From Guyparkeria hydrothermalis (GTDB lineage Bacteria > Pseudomonadota > Gammaproteobacteria > Halothiobacillales > Halothiobacillaceae): a stretch of 64,000 nt of DNA. A program made the position numbers and the translations under genes. Under the pieces are notes generated by a model, which saw nothing but the letters and a program-made list of their open reading frames with translations, made no database searches and had not been told where the DNA came from. The stretch spans positions 62,001 to 126,000 of the forward strand of contig NZ_JAJSEE010000005.1 in the NCBI RefSeq assembly GCF_023555375.1. The letters are read 5' to 3'. Shown here piece by piece: positions 17,528 to 26,487 of the stretch. The stretch's first letter is position 1; each line of letters opens with the position of its first letter.

Positions 17528-19762
17528 ATGTTCGAAGACCCGAGCCACAACGAATACGAGCGCCAGTCGATCGGCGCCTTCACGGAAAAGGCGTACCTCA
17601 ACTACGCCATGTACGTCATCCTCGACCGGGCGCTGCCGCACGTCGCCGACGGCTTGAAGCCGGTGCAGCGACGCATCGTCTACGCGATGAGCGAGCTGGG
17701 GCTCTCGGCGCTGGCCAAGCACAAGAAGTCCGCCCGCACCGTGGGTGACGTGCTCGGCAAGTACCACCCGCACGGGGATTCGGCCTGCTACGAGGCCATG
17801 GTGCTGATGGCCCAGCCGTTCTCCTACCGCTACCCGCTGATCGACGGGCAGGGCAACTTCGGCTCCCCGGACGACCCGAAATCCTTCGCGGCGATGCGCT
17901 ACACCGAATCGCGCCTGACCCGCTACGCCCAGACGCTGCTGGCCGAGGCCGACCAGGGCACGGTCGACTGGGTCGACAACTTTGACGGCTCGCTCAAGGA
18001 GCCGGCCCTGCTGCCCGCGCGCCTGCCCAACGTGCTGCTGAACGGTTCAACCGGCATCGCCGTGGGTCTGTCCACCGACATCCCGCCGCACAACCTCAAG
18101 GAGGTGGTCGATGCCTGCGTGGCCTTGATCAAGAACCCGGAGGCCGAGGTCGCGACCCTGTGCAAGCACGTCAAGGGACCGGACTTTCCCACCGAGGGCG
18201 AGATCATCACGCCGCCCGAGGACATCCGCCGGATGTACGAGACCGGCACCGGCAACGTGCGCCAGCGGGCCCGCTACGAGATGGAAAACGGCCAGATCGT
18301 GGTCACCGCGCTGCCGTTCCAGGTGTCGGGCTCGAAGGTGCTCGAGCAGATCGCCGGGCAGATGCACGCCAAGAAACTGCCGCTGGTCACGGATCTGCGC
18401 GACGAGTCCGACCACGAGTCGCCCACGCGGCTGGTGATCGTGCCCAGAAGTCGCCAGGTCGACATCGAGGCGCTCATGGCGCACCTGTTCGCGACCACGG
18501 ATCTGGAGAAGAGCTACCGGATCAACATGAACGTGATCACGGCCGACGGTCGGCCGCGGGTGCTCAACCTCAAGGAGATGCTGACCGAGTGGCTCGCGTT
18601 CCGTCAGACGACCCTGCGCCGGCGGCTGGAATGGCGGCTGGCCAAGATCGAGCGCCGTCTCGAGGTACTCGCCGGCCTGTTGATCGCCTTTCTCAACATC
18701 GACGAGGTGATCGCGATCATCCGCGAGGCCGAGGATCCCAAGGCCGAGCTGATCGCCCGCTTCGAGCTGACCGAGCTGCAGGCCGACTCGATCCTGGAAA
18801 TCCGCCTGCGCCAGCTGGCCAAGATCGAGGAGATCGCGGTCAAGAAGGAGCAGGCCGAGCTCGCCGAGGAGGCCGACGGCATCCGCACGCTGTTGGCCGA
18901 CGAGTCGGCCCTGCGTGCCCTGATGCGCGACGAGCTGGTCGCCGATGCCAAGGAGTACGGCGATGCACGCCGCTCGCGGTTGGTCACGCGCGAATCGGCC
19001 CAGCCGCTCGACGAGACCCGCCTGATGACCGCCGAGCCGGTCACCGTGGTGTTGAGCCAGAATGGCTGGATCCGCGCGGCCAAGGGGCACGACGTCGATC
19101 CCGAGTCGCTGTCCTACAAGTCGGGCGACGGCTACCAGGCCCACATTGCCGGGCGGTCGACCCAGCCGACCGTGGTCTTCGACGACACGGGGCGTGCCTA
19201 CACGCTCGCCACGCACACGCTTCCGTCGGCGCGCGGGCAGGGCGAGCCGGTCACCGGCCGGGTCACGCCACCCTCGGGTGCGCGTTTCACCGCGTTGGCG
19301 ATGGGCGAGTCCGACCAGCGGGTGTTCCTCTGGTCACCGGCCGGGTTCGGTTTCGTGACCTCGATGGGCGACCTCGTCGGGCGCCAGCGGGCCGGCAAGC
19401 AGATCTTCAGCCTGCCAAAGGGCGTGGCACCGGGCCAGCCGGTGTTGCCGGGCAAGGCATTCGACTACCTGGCCGTGGCCACCAGCGACGGGCACGTCCT
19501 GGTCATGGAGGCCGACGAACTGCCGGTGCTCGCCAAGGGCAAGGGCAACAAGCTCGTGTCCCTGAAAAGCGGTGCGCAGGTCGTGGCGGTCGCGGCCCTC
19601 GGCGAGGACGACGGCCTGCGCGTCACCGCCGGGGCGCGCACCATGACCATCAAGCCCGCCGACCTGGCCCTGTATCGCGGCAAGCGGGCCGCCCGCGGTC
19701 GCAGCCTGCCGCGCGGCCTGACCCGCGTGGATGCCCTGGCGGCTGCCGCGGCGGGCGGTTGA
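17528..19762 (+). CDS. parC: DNA topoisomerase IV subunit A
   Basis: A 744-residue ParC, which with ParE decatenates daughter chromosomes. The breakage-reunion domain has the active-site Tyr125 in [10 protein letters not shown]. The quinolone-resistance region reads [13 protein letters not shown], with Ser85 and Glu89 at the positions equivalent to E. coli Ser80 and Glu84, i.e. the susceptible state. The GyrA/ParC coiled-coil tower follows (about residues 370-490). The C-terminal beta-pinwheel (about 500-735) is short and lacks the GyrA box QRRGG, which separates it from GyrA. The C-terminus is Ala/Gly-rich. parE is not in the window. Confidence 0.96.
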   Translation: MFEDPSHNEYERQSIGAFTEKAYLNYAMYVILDRALPHVADGLKPVQRRIVYAMSELGLSALAKHKKSARTVGDVLGKYHPHGDSACYEAMVLMAQPFSYRYPLIDGQGNFGSPDDPKSFAAMRYTESRLTRYAQTLLAEADQGTVDWVDNFDGSLKEPALLPARLPNVLLNGSTGIAVGLSTDIPPHNLKEVVDACVALIKNPEAEVATLCKHVKGPDFPTEGEIITPPEDIRRMYETGTGNVRQRARYEMENGQIVVTALPFQVSGSKVLEQIAGQMHAKKLPLVTDLRDESDHESPTRLVIVPRSRQVDIEALMAHLFATTDLEKSYRINMNVITADGRPRVLNLKEMLTEWLAFRQTTLRRRLEWRLAKIERRLEVLAGLLIAFLNIDEVIAIIREAEDPKAELIARFELTELQADSILEIRLRQLAKIEEIAVKKEQAELAEEADGIRTLLADESALRALMRDELVADAKEYGDARRSRLVTRESAQPLDETRLMTAEPVTVVLSQNGWIRAAKGHDVDPESLSYKSGDGYQAHIAGRSTQPTVVFDDTGRAYTLATHTLPSARGQGEPVTGRVTPPSGARFTALAMGESDQRVFLWSPAGFGFVTSMGDLVGRQRAGKQIFSLPKGVAPGQPVLPGKAFDYLAVATSDGHVLVMEADELPVLAKGKGNKLVSLKSGAQVVAVAALGEDDGLRVTAGARTMTIKPADLALYRGKRAARGRSLPRGLTRVDALAAAAAGG

Positions 19763-19990
19763 GGCGGATGCATCGGCACGCCTCTGCCGGGCTCGACCCG
19801 ACGCCCGGCTAACCAGTAGCCCGGCGCTGTGAAAATCGCTTGAAAAACCCACCGTGGCACCCCAGATTGGGGTAGGCTGCGTCTCGCACCGCGAGTCGCG
19901 GTTTGCCGGCGAATGGCTCGGATGCGCGGGTTAACGCGCATCGAGCCAGGCACACCGGAAGAAGATCAACCACTCATACCCGAGGTAGAG

Positions 19991-20905
19991 ATGAAACGCA
20001 TCGGCTTGTTCCTGCTGACCAACCTGGCCGTGATCGTCGTGCTGATGATCGTCTGGTTCGTGATTTCCAGCGTCTTCGGTCTAGGCCGGACGATGGATTA
20101 CCAGGCGGGCACGATCAACCTGACCTCCACGCTGGTGCTGGCGGCGGTATTCGGCTTCGGCGGCTCGATCATCTCGCTGCTGATGTCCAAGTGGATCGCA
20201 AAGAAGAGCGTCGGCGCCCAGGTGATCGAGAACCCGCGCTCCGAGGGCGAGCGCTGGCTGGTCGAGACCGTGCAGCGCCAGGCACGCGAGGCCGGTATCG
20301 GCATGCCCGAGGTGGCCATCTACGAGTCGGCGGAGATCAACGCCTTTGCCACCGGCGCGAGCCGCAACAAGGCGCTGGTTGCCGTCTCTACCGGGTTGCT
20401 TTCCAGCATGACCCGTGACGAGGCAGAGGCGGTGCTCGGCCACGAGGTCGGTCACATCGCCAACGGCGACATGATCACGCTGACCCTGATCCAGGGCGTG
20501 GTGAACACCTTCGTGATCTTCTTCGCCCGCATCGTGGGCTTCTTTGTCGATCGCATGATCCTCAAGAACGAGGAGGGGCCGGGCATCGGCTTTTTCGTCA
20601 CCACGATCGTCGCCGAGATCGTCTTCGGCATTCTCGCGAGCACCATCGTGATGTGGTTCTCCCGTCAGCGCGAGTTCCGGGCCGATGACGCCGGAGCACG
20701 CCTGGCCGGTCGCGAGAAGATGATCGCCGCGCTCGAGCGTCTCAAGCTCAACTACGATCGCCCGTCGGACATGCCGGCGCAGATGACCGCCTTCGGCATC
20801 TTCGGTCGGGGTGGCAAGTTCGGTCGGCTGTTCATGTCGCACCCGCCGCTCGACGAGCGGATCGCCGCCCTGCGGGCGGCCAGCGGCCAGGCCCAGGTTG
20901 CTTGA
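19991..20905 (+). CDS. htpX: Membrane-bound zinc protease HtpX
   Basis: A 304-residue M48B metalloprotease of the inner membrane involved in membrane-protein quality control. Two N-terminal TM helices (about 4-28 and 44-66) are followed by the cytoplasmic catalytic motif HEVGH at 151-155, two further TM helices (about 160-185 and 200-225), and the third zinc ligand in [13 protein letters not shown]. It ends with [14 protein letters not shown], typical of the family. The start is ATG 19991 with GAGGTAGAG upstream; an in-frame extension to 19913 lacks family similarity. A 228-bp gap separates it from parC. HtpX is often heat-shock controlled, but no sigma32-like promoter was identified here. 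Confidence 0.96.
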   Translation: MKRIGLFLLTNLAVIVVLMIVWFVISSVFGLGRTMDYQAGTINLTSTLVLAAVFGFGGSIISLLMSKWIAKKSVGAQVIENPRSEGERWLVETVQRQAREAGIGMPEVAIYESAEINAFATGASRNKALVAVSTGLLSSMTRDEAEAVLGHEVGHIANGDMITLTLIQGVVNTFVIFFARIVGFFVDRMILKNEEGPGIGFFVTTIVAEIVFGILASTIVMWFSRQREFRADDAGARLAGREKMIAALERLKLNYDRPSDMPAQMTAFGIFGRGGKFGRLFMSHPPLDERIAALRAASGQAQVA

Positions 20906-20956
20906 TCAAGGCCCCGTGAGCGTGATTTGAAACCCCGCTGACGGCGGGTGACAATT

Positions 20957-21006
20957 GCCGGCCCCGCGGGGCCGGAACGAAAGGCCCGCCAAGCGCGGGC
21001 CTTCTT
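20957..21006 (+). terminator. Tandem hairpins, terminator of htpX
   Basis: A GC palindrome (CCGGCCCCGCGGGGCCGG, 20959-20976) is followed by AAGGCCCGC-N5-GCGGGCCTTCTT (20981-21005), the latter a good intrinsic terminator, 75 bp after the htpX stop. Confidence 0.8.
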
Positions 21007-21060
21007 GTCGAGGGGTGGCGGATGCCGTTCGCTACGTCGACACCGTGACGGAGTAACGCG

Positions 21061-21315
21061 ATGGAAGTCCTGTTTCTGTTCGTGCCGCTGAGCATGCTGG
21101 TGGTCGCCGGGCTGGTCTGGGCCGCGTTCTGGGCGATCCGGAACAACCAGTACGAGGACCTGGAGGGGCCGGCGCATCGCATTCTCATGGACGATGACGA
21201 TCCGAAGATTCCGACCAACCAGGCCACCGAAGAGGCGGATGAGCCCGACGCCGAGGGCGCAGGCCGAACGCGTCAAGAAACGGCGGGGAAATCACCGCGT
21301 TCCGGTGAGGAATAA
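21061..21315 (+). CDS. ccoS: cbb3-type cytochrome oxidase assembly protein CcoS
   Basis: An 84-residue small membrane protein. A single TM helix (about residues 4-27) starts immediately after MEVLFLFVPLSMLVV, followed by AIRNNQYEDLEGPAHRILMD, the diagnostic CcoS sequence (YDDLEGPAxRIL in family members). CcoS is needed to insert haem/copper cofactors into the cbb3 oxidase (family knowledge). The C-terminal tail is long and acidic. ccoS normally sits at the end of ccoGHIS; here no cco genes are adjacent, so it is an isolated copy. CGGAG lies 5-9 bp before the ATG. A 33-codon membrane peptide gene follows 69 bp later. Confidence 0.88.
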   Translation: MEVLFLFVPLSMLVVAGLVWAAFWAIRNNQYEDLEGPAHRILMDDDDPKIPTNQATEEADEPDAEGAGRTRQETAGKSPRSGEE

Positions 21316-21384
21316 CCCCAACCCAACTAGTGACATTGCCGTGGGGCTGGTTTAGGATACGGCCAACAACGGGAGGAACCAGAC

Positions 21385-21486
21385 ATGAAAGACTTCTTCA
21401 ACTTCGACAATTTCGCGTTCACGTTCATCGTCGGCCTGATCGTGTTTTCCTGGCTGAGCTTCCTGAGCGTCGTCTTCTTCGGTTGA
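21385..21486 (+). CDS. 33-residue single-TM membrane peptide
   Basis: A short reading frame (ATG 21385, TGA 21484-21486) with a perfect GGGAGGAA ribosome site at 21371-21378. The peptide starts MKDFFNFDNFAF and then forms one hydrophobic helix (about residues 13-32; FIVGLIVFSWLSFLSVVFF) with almost no tail. It lies between ccoS and a strong terminator, so it is the last gene of that transcript or has its own promoter. It resembles in size and layout the small accessory subunits of terminal oxidases (CcoM or CydX type), but no specific match can be claimed. The strong ribosome site, clean membrane helix and terminator are the evidence that it is real. Confidence 0.65.
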   Translation: MKDFFNFDNFAFTFIVGLIVFSWLSFLSVVFFG

Positions 21487-21520
21487 TCGCCCGCGCGTAT
21501 TGCGCGCTGGGTCAGCCACG

Positions 21521-21556
21521 AAAAAAGCCACCGCGGTGATCCGCGGTGGCTTTTTT
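21521..21556. terminator. Bidirectional terminator between the 33-residue peptide gene and rpoH
   Basis: AAAAAAGCCACCGCGG-TGAT-CCGCGGTGGCTTTTTT is a perfect stem flanked by A and T runs, so it can stop transcription in both directions. It lies 53 bp before the rpoH stop codon, which arrives from the other strand. Confidence 0.93.
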
Positions 21557-21609
21557 GTTTGCCGGTTTGTTGGCCTGGCTGTTTCCAGCCCGCATGGGCC
21601 GGACCGGGA

Positions 21610-22515
21610 TCAGGCCGGCTGGGGCAGGGCGGTGCGCAGCTTCTTGAGGGCGGCCGTCTCGATCTGGCGGATTCGCTCGGCCGAGACGCCGTACTCGTCG
21701 GCCAGGGTCTGCAGGGTGGCCTTGGGCTCGTCGAGCCAGCGGCGGGAGAGGATATCCCGGCTGCGGTCGTCGAGCATCGAGAGCGCGGCGGTCATCGCCT
21801 CGACGCGGTCGTCCTCGTCGCGCTGGGAGGCGATGTCCTCGACCGACAGGGCGTCCTGGTCGACCAGGATCTGCTCGTAGGACGGGCCGTCGCCATCTTC
21901 CGAGCCGTCGTAGGCCGGGGTGTCGAGGCCCATGTCGCGCCCGTAGAGGCGCGCCTCCATGGTCATGACCTCGCGCTCGGGGACGTCGAGCTCCTCGGCG
22001 ACCGCCTCGGCCTCCGACTTGGAGAGCCAGCCGATCGAGTTCTTCATCTGGCGCATCTTGAAGAACAGCTTGCGCTGCGCCTTGGTGGTGGCCACCTTGA
22101 CGATGCGCCAGTTCTTGAGGATGTACTCGTGGATCTCGGCCCGGATCCAGTGCACCGCGAAGGTCACCAGGCGCACCTTCTGGTCCGGGTCGAAGCGCTT
22201 GACCGCCTTCATCAGGCCGATGTTGCCTTCCTGGATCAGATCGGCCAGCGGCAGCCCGTAGCCCCGGTAGCCCCGGGCGACATGCACGACGAAACGCAGG
22301 TGACCGAGGACGAGCTTCTGTGCCGCCTCGATATCACCGGTTTCCTTCAGCCGCCGGCCCAGCGCCTGTTCCTCCTCGACGGAGATGACGGGCAGACGGC
22401 GCACCTCGTTGAGGTACTGCGACAGCGAATCGCCCATGACCGGCATGGTCATGCCGGCTGACGGGGTCAGGCCCCGCGATTTGCTGTCGATCATCTGGTT
22501 GCTTGCTGTCTGCAT
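21610..22515 (-). CDS. rpoH: RNA polymerase heat-shock sigma factor sigma32
   Basis: A 301-residue sigma factor of the RpoH class. Region 1.2/2 includes LSQYLNEVRRLPVIS, LVLGHLRFVVHVARGYRGYG and LADLIQEGNIGLMKAVKRFD, and region 2.4 contains TFAVHWIRAEIHEYI. The RpoH box QRKLFFKMRQ, which distinguishes sigma32 from sigma70 and sigmaS, follows. Region 4 ends with the helix-turn-helix LQTLADEYGVSAERIRQIE. ATG 22515 (MQTASNQM) is chosen because upstream codons run into the promoter and operator region. A perfect CIRCE operator lies 54-80 bp upstream of this start, suggesting HrcA repression. The gene is downstream of ftsX in the common ftsYEX-rpoH order but has its own promoter region. Confidence 0.96.
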   Translation of the reverse strand: MQTASNQMIDSKSRGLTPSAGMTMPVMGDSLSQYLNEVRRLPVISVEEEQALGRRLKETGDIEAAQKLVLGHLRFVVHVARGYRGYGLPLADLIQEGNIGLMKAVKRFDPDQKVRLVTFAVHWIRAEIHEYILKNWRIVKVATTKAQRKLFFKMRQMKNSIGWLSKSEAEAVAEELDVPEREVMTMEARLYGRDMGLDTPAYDGSEDGDGPSYEQILVDQDALSVEDIASQRDEDDRVEAMTAALSMLDDRSRDILSRRWLDEPKATLQTLADEYGVSAERIRQIETAALKKLRTALPQPA

Positions 22516-22568
22516 GCTGTCGTTCTCGCCTCGCTGCAAGTATCCCAATCGTCTCGTGAACCCGTATT

Positions 22569-22595
22569 TTAGCACTCGCGATATGAGAGTGCTAA
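22569..22595 (-). promoter_or_regulatory. CIRCE operator (HrcA site) upstream of rpoH
   Basis: TTAGCACTC-N9-GAGTGCTAA is a letter-perfect CIRCE element (9+9+9). On the minus strand a possible -35 (TTGTCC) lies 17 bp before TATCGC, which falls in the CIRCE spacer; the same stretch also reads as a weak sigma32-like promoter (CTTGTCC, then TCTCATAT). Binding of HrcA would therefore cover the rpoH promoter. hrcA itself is not in the window. Confidence 0.88.
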
Positions 22596-22659
22596 ACCCG
22601 GGACAAGTTCCCCTCGCCCCTGCTCAGAGTGAAAAGACTAATGCACCAATCGAAAAAAA

Positions 22660-23622
22660 TCATGGAGTGCTCAGCCGGCCGATGTAGAAGCGACCGATGA
22701 CTTGCGCGGACAGCCACCCGAGCAGGGCCCCGGCGGTCATCAGTAGCAGCACCAGCGTCGGGTCGATTTGCGGCGAGATCGCCGCGCCGTAGGAGGCGGC
22801 AAAGCGCTCGATCGGGCCGGCGGTCACCGAGACCGCCAGGGCGACCAGGCCGCTTGCCACAAGACCGCCCAGCAACCCCGTCAGCGTGCCGTCGTAGAGC
22901 AGGGGGCGCAGCATGTAGCGCTCGGTCCCACCGATCAGGGCGATCAGGGCGATCTCGCGGCGACGCTCGTGCAGCTCGAGGCGCAGGGTGTTGCCGACCA
23001 CGAACACCACGGTCAGCCCCAGCAGGATCAGGAGCCACCAGCCGAGTTCGTCGAAGAAGGCGCGGATCTGCTCGAGGCGTTCGATCCATTCGCCCCCGGA
23101 GGAGAACTCGGCGACGGCCGACTGCTCGCGCAGCCCCTCGGCCAGCGCCAGGCGCGTGTCCGGGCGGGCGTCGCTCAAGGTCAGTTCGATGACCCAGGGC
23201 AGCGGATTCGAATCCAGACCCTCCAAGCCATCCATGTGCAGGCGTTCGGTCAGCGTCTCGAGGCCCTCCTCGGGCGGGATGACACGCTGTTCGGCCACGG
23301 TCGCCTGTCTGTCCAGCCAGTCGCGCAGCGATTGTCGCTCGGCCTCGTCCGTTCCCGGGGCGAGGTAGAGATCCATGCGAGCGGCATCGCTCATCCAGAT
23401 GGCGCCCAATCGCTCGACCTGGTGGCCCAGGGTCATCACCAGGGCGGGCAGGCTGAGCACCACGCCCAGCACCAGGATGGTGGCCCAGGCCCCCACCGGG
23501 CGGCGGATCAGCCGTGCCAGTGCGCCCCGCAGGCACTGGCGGTGGTGCCGACGCCAGGCGGCCAGCGGGTGGCGGCTCTTCTCGCGGGTGCCACGGGTCT
23601 CGTGGTGGGCCGGCGCGCTCAT
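22660..23622 (-). CDS. ftsX: Cell division protein FtsX
   Basis: A 320-residue permease-like partner of FtsE. Together they regulate peptidoglycan amidases at the septum (EnvC in E. coli). It has a basic cytoplasmic N-terminus, TM1 at about residues 46-68, a periplasmic domain to about 192 (with SNPLPWVIELTLSDARPD) and three C-terminal TM helices. The FtsX-type VGNTLRLELHERRREIALIALIGGT lies just after TM2. The start overlaps the ftsE stop by 4 bp (ATGA), showing translational coupling. A gap of about 140 bp to the rpoH start contains the CIRCE operator. Confidence 0.94.
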   Translation of the reverse strand: MSAPAHHETRGTREKSRHPLAAWRRHHRQCLRGALARLIRRPVGAWATILVLGVVLSLPALVMTLGHQVERLGAIWMSDAARMDLYLAPGTDEAERQSLRDWLDRQATVAEQRVIPPEEGLETLTERLHMDGLEGLDSNPLPWVIELTLSDARPDTRLALAEGLREQSAVAEFSSGGEWIERLEQIRAFFDELGWWLLILLGLTVVFVVGNTLRLELHERRREIALIALIGGTERYMLRPLLYDGTLTGLLGGLVASGLVALAVSVTAGPIERFAASYGAAISPQIDPTLVLLLMTAGALLGWLSAQVIGRFYIGRLSTP

Positions 23623-24290
23623 GACTCGGCCTCCTCGAAGGCGCTGATGCGGCCCTGGTTGAGGGCGATGCGCGGTACCGGGTATTGCTTGAGAAGCTCG
23701 ACGTCGTGACTGGCGATCAGCACGGTGACCCCCACGGCGTGGAACTCGAAGAAGCGGTCGAAGATGTCACGGGACAGGTCGGGGTCGAGGTTGCCGGTCG
23801 GCTCGTCGGCCAGCAGGATGCGTGGCCGGTTGACCAGCGCGCGGGCGATGTTGACCCGCTGCTGTTCACCGCCGGAAAGCTCCTCGATCCGGGCTCGTTG
23901 ACGGCCCAGCAGTCCCACCTTGTCGAGCGCGGCGTCGACGCGGCGGCGAATGTCGCCGGGGAGGTAGCCCGAGACCTGCAGGGGCAGGGCGACGTTGTCG
24001 AACACGAGCCGGTCGGCGAGCAGGTGGTGGTCCTGGAAGACCACGCCGATCTGCCGGCGCAGCTTGGGGTACTGGTGGCGCCCCATCCGGTTCAAGTCAT
24101 AGCCGCCGATCAGCACCTTGCCCGAGGTGGGGCGGTCAAGTGCCGGGATCAGTCGTAGCAGGGTCGACTTGCCGGCGCCGGAATGACCGGTGAGGAACGC
24201 CATGCGCCCGGCCGGCAGACGAAAGCTGATGTCCTGAAGGCCGAACTGCCCGTTGGCGTAGCGACGGGAAACGTTGGCGAACTCAATCAT
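23619..24290 (-). CDS. ftsE: Cell division ATP-binding protein FtsE
   Basis: A 223-residue ABC ATPase. Walker A is GHSGAGKST, the Q-loop is GVVFQDHHLL, the signature is LSGGEQQRVNIARA, Walker B is ILLADEPTGNLD, and the H-loop is IASHDVELL. The FtsE-specific ending includes RIALNQGRI. It pairs with FtsX in the inner membrane and links divisome assembly to wall hydrolysis. ATG 24290 (MIEFANV) matches the usual FtsE start; a GTG four codons upstream is possible. It lies 170 bp downstream of ftsY and probably shares its transcript. Confidence 0.95.
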   Translation of the reverse strand: MIEFANVSRRYANGQFGLQDISFRLPAGRMAFLTGHSGAGKSTLLRLIPALDRPTSGKVLIGGYDLNRMGRHQYPKLRRQIGVVFQDHHLLADRLVFDNVALPLQVSGYLPGDIRRRVDAALDKVGLLGRQRARIEELSGGEQQRVNIARALVNRPRILLADEPTGNLDPDLSRDIFDRFFEFHAVGVTVLIASHDVELLKQYPVPRIALNQGRISAFEEAES

Positions 24291-24460
24291 GGCGGCGGGC
24301 ACCTCGTGGGCCGTTTGATGTTGGTGTCGCCACCTCGTTCGTTTCCCGGCAATCGGCTTGCTCTGTCTGGTCGGTCACGGCGCGGCTCCTTCCACTTTTC
24401 TCGGTTCGCCCGCTCGGTGTTTGGTCGGCGCATTCGCGGTCACGGCTCAGGGCGAAGCGC

Positions 24461-25672
24461 TCAGTCGGCTTGACGGTCGAGCAGCGCGTCGACAAAGGCA
24501 CGCGGCTCGAAGGGGCGCAGGTCCTCGGCTTTCTCGCCAACGCCGATGAAGTGAATCGGCAGGCCGAGTTCGTCGGCGATGGCAAAGACGATGCCGCCCT
24601 TGGCGGTGCCGTCGAGCTTGGTGACGATCAGCCCGGTGAGCTTGACGGCCTGATTGAACTGGCGTGCCTGGACCAGCGCGTTCTGCCCGATGCTGGCATC
24701 AATGACCAGCAGCACCTCGTCCGGCGCCTCGGGTTCAGCCTTGCCGATCACGCGGATCAGCTTGCCCAGTTCGTCCATCAGGCCCGACTGGGTGTGCAGG
24801 CGGCCGGCCGTATCGACGATCAGGATGTCACTGCCGCGCGCCTTGGCCGAGCTGACGGCATCGAAGGCCACCGAGGCCGGATCGCCACGGCCCGGTTCGC
24901 CGATCACGCGGACGTCGTTGCGTTCGCCCCAGCGAATCAGCTGCTCGACGGCGGCGGCGCGGAAGGTATCCGCGGCGGCCAGGGTCACGTCGCGGCCTTC
25001 GGCCTTGAAGCGATGCGCGAGCTTGCCGATGCTGGTGGTCTTGCCGCCGCCGTTGATGCCGCAGACCACCATCACGTGCGGGCGACCCGCCTGGCGACGG
25101 GCCGGCGGTTCGTCGGGCTGCACCGCCTCCAGGCGTTCGATCATCAGGAGGTAGAGGGTCTCGAACAGGTGTTCGGGGTCGTTGACGTGCTTGCGGCTGA
25201 CCTCGTCGGTCAGCTCGTCGATCAGGGCCGCGGTCGTTTTTTGGCCGACGTCGGCCATGATCAGGCGCGTTTCCAGCTCCTCGAGCAGGTCGTCGTCGAT
25301 TCGCTTCTTGCCGAGGAAGAGATCGCCCAGCCCTTCGGTCAGGCCCGAGCGGGTCTTCGCCAGCCGGCTGAACAGCGAGCCAGACTGTTCCGGCGTGGGG
25401 CGCGGGGTCGGAGGCTCGCTCGGGGTGGATGGGGCGGTGTCGGATTCCTGACGCCCCGTGTCCGGCTCCGTGACGGTCAGGTCATTGGCGGGCGTGGCGG
25501 CCGGTTCCTCGTGGATCGGGGGCGGCTCGGCGGGGGTGCCGTGTTCCGAGGCCGGCTCGGGCGGGGTGGGCTCGTCATCGCCGGTCGAGGTCTCGACGGC
25601 GGGCTGGTCGACCTCGCCCTGGCCCTCGGTGGCGTCGTTCTTGCGCTTCTTGCGTCTGAGAAATCCGAACAT
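24461..25672 (-). CDS. ftsY: Signal recognition particle receptor FtsY
   Basis: A 403-residue SRP GTPase that docks ribosome-nascent chains at the membrane. A short basic start (MFGFLRRKKRK) is followed by a long Pro/Glu-rich acidic A-domain to about residue 97, then the N domain (about 105-185) and the G domain. The P-loop is GINGGGKTT at 205-213, followed by DTFRAAAVEQL, the G3 motif DTAGRLHTQ, the G4 motif TKLDGTAKGG and the closing IGVGEKAEDLRPF. Gly replaces the more usual Val or Thr in GxNGxGKTT, which is not expected to abolish function. It is divergent from rsmD with a 180-bp spacer, as in many gammaproteobacteria. Confidence 0.96.
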   Translation of the reverse strand: MFGFLRRKKRKNDATEGQGEVDQPAVETSTGDDEPTPPEPASEHGTPAEPPPIHEEPAATPANDLTVTEPDTGRQESDTAPSTPSEPPTPRPTPEQSGSLFSRLAKTRSGLTEGLGDLFLGKKRIDDDLLEELETRLIMADVGQKTTAALIDELTDEVSRKHVNDPEHLFETLYLLMIERLEAVQPDEPPARRQAGRPHVMVVCGINGGGKTTSIGKLAHRFKAEGRDVTLAAADTFRAAAVEQLIRWGERNDVRVIGEPGRGDPASVAFDAVSSAKARGSDILIVDTAGRLHTQSGLMDELGKLIRVIGKAEPEAPDEVLLVIDASIGQNALVQARQFNQAVKLTGLIVTKLDGTAKGGIVFAIADELGLPIHFIGVGEKAEDLRPFEPRAFVDALLDRQAD

Positions 25673-25852
25673 GACGTTGCTTGTCTACCTGGGTTCGCGG
25701 CGGATGACTGCCGGGGCGTCCCGGCGTGGCGTGGCCGTGAACTGGCACTGGCCCGCATGGCGCCGACGGAGTTTATCATGCGGCCATTGCCGGTCGGGGG
25801 TTCAGGCGCCCTTGATCGCCCGACGTTTACGCGATTCGCAAGGAGTGTCCTC

Positions 25853-26458
25853 ATGCCCAGCACCCCCAAGGGGAGAAGCCCGGCGCGCGGCGAACAGGTG
25901 CGCATCATCGGTGGGGAGTGGCGCTCGCGCCGCCTGCGTTTCCCCCCGGCCCGCGATTTGCGCCCGACCCCCGACCGGGTGCGCGAGACGCTGTTCAACT
26001 GGCTGGGTCAGGATCTCGCCGGTTGGCGGGTGCTCGACCTGTTCGCCGGCAGTGGTGTGCTCGGGATCGAGGCGTTGTCCCGTGGAGCCGCCTGGGTGGG
26101 GTTCGTCGAACGCTCGGCGCGCGTGGCACGGTCGCTCGAGGAAAACCTGGCTCGATTGGATGCCCCGGCGGAACGTTTCACGATCTGGGCCATGAATGCC
26201 CGTCACTGGTGGTCGTCTCCGCCCCAGAGGTTCGAGGGTCCGATCGACCTGGTGTTCCTCGATCCGCCGTTTCGTCAGCCCGAATTGCTTCAGGAGGCGC
26301 TCGAGGCGCTGGCCGAGGCCCCCTGGCTTGCCGAGGATGCCCGGGTGTTCGTCGAGAGCGGGGCGCCGGAGTCCCTGCGGCTCCCCGAGCGATTCGTGGT
26401 CAGCCGCGAGACGCGGGCCGGGGAAAGTCGGTCGCTGTTGCTCGAGCGGGCGGGCTGA
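25853..26458 (+). CDS. rsmD: 16S rRNA (guanine966-N2)-methyltransferase RsmD
   Basis: A 201-residue SAM-dependent methyltransferase acting on G966 of 16S rRNA. N-terminal RIIGGEWRSRRLRFPPAR and LRPTPDRVRETLFNWL are RsmD signatures. The SAM motif I is LDLFAGSGVLGIEALSRGA, and the catalytic motif is LVFLDPPFR, with the D/N-PP-F pattern of N2-guanine methylases. The start is ATG 25853 with AAGGAG 9 bp upstream. A much longer open frame back to 24470 is only the antisense of ftsY and is ignored. It converges on flgN with a 29-bp gap and no clear terminator. Confidence 0.95.
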   Translation: MPSTPKGRSPARGEQVRIIGGEWRSRRLRFPPARDLRPTPDRVRETLFNWLGQDLAGWRVLDLFAGSGVLGIEALSRGAAWVGFVERSARVARSLEENLARLDAPAERFTIWAMNARHWWSSPPQRFEGPIDLVFLDPPFRQPELLQEALEALAEAPWLAEDARVFVESGAPESLRLPERFVVSRETRAGESRSLLLERAG

Positions 26459-26487
26459 CGGGGTGTGCCGGGTGCCGGCGCCGACGA

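Noticed and set aside
24470-25852. A 460-codon extension in frame with rsmD
   Set aside because: It is the antisense of ftsY; RsmD homology and the AAGGAG ribosome site begin at 25853.
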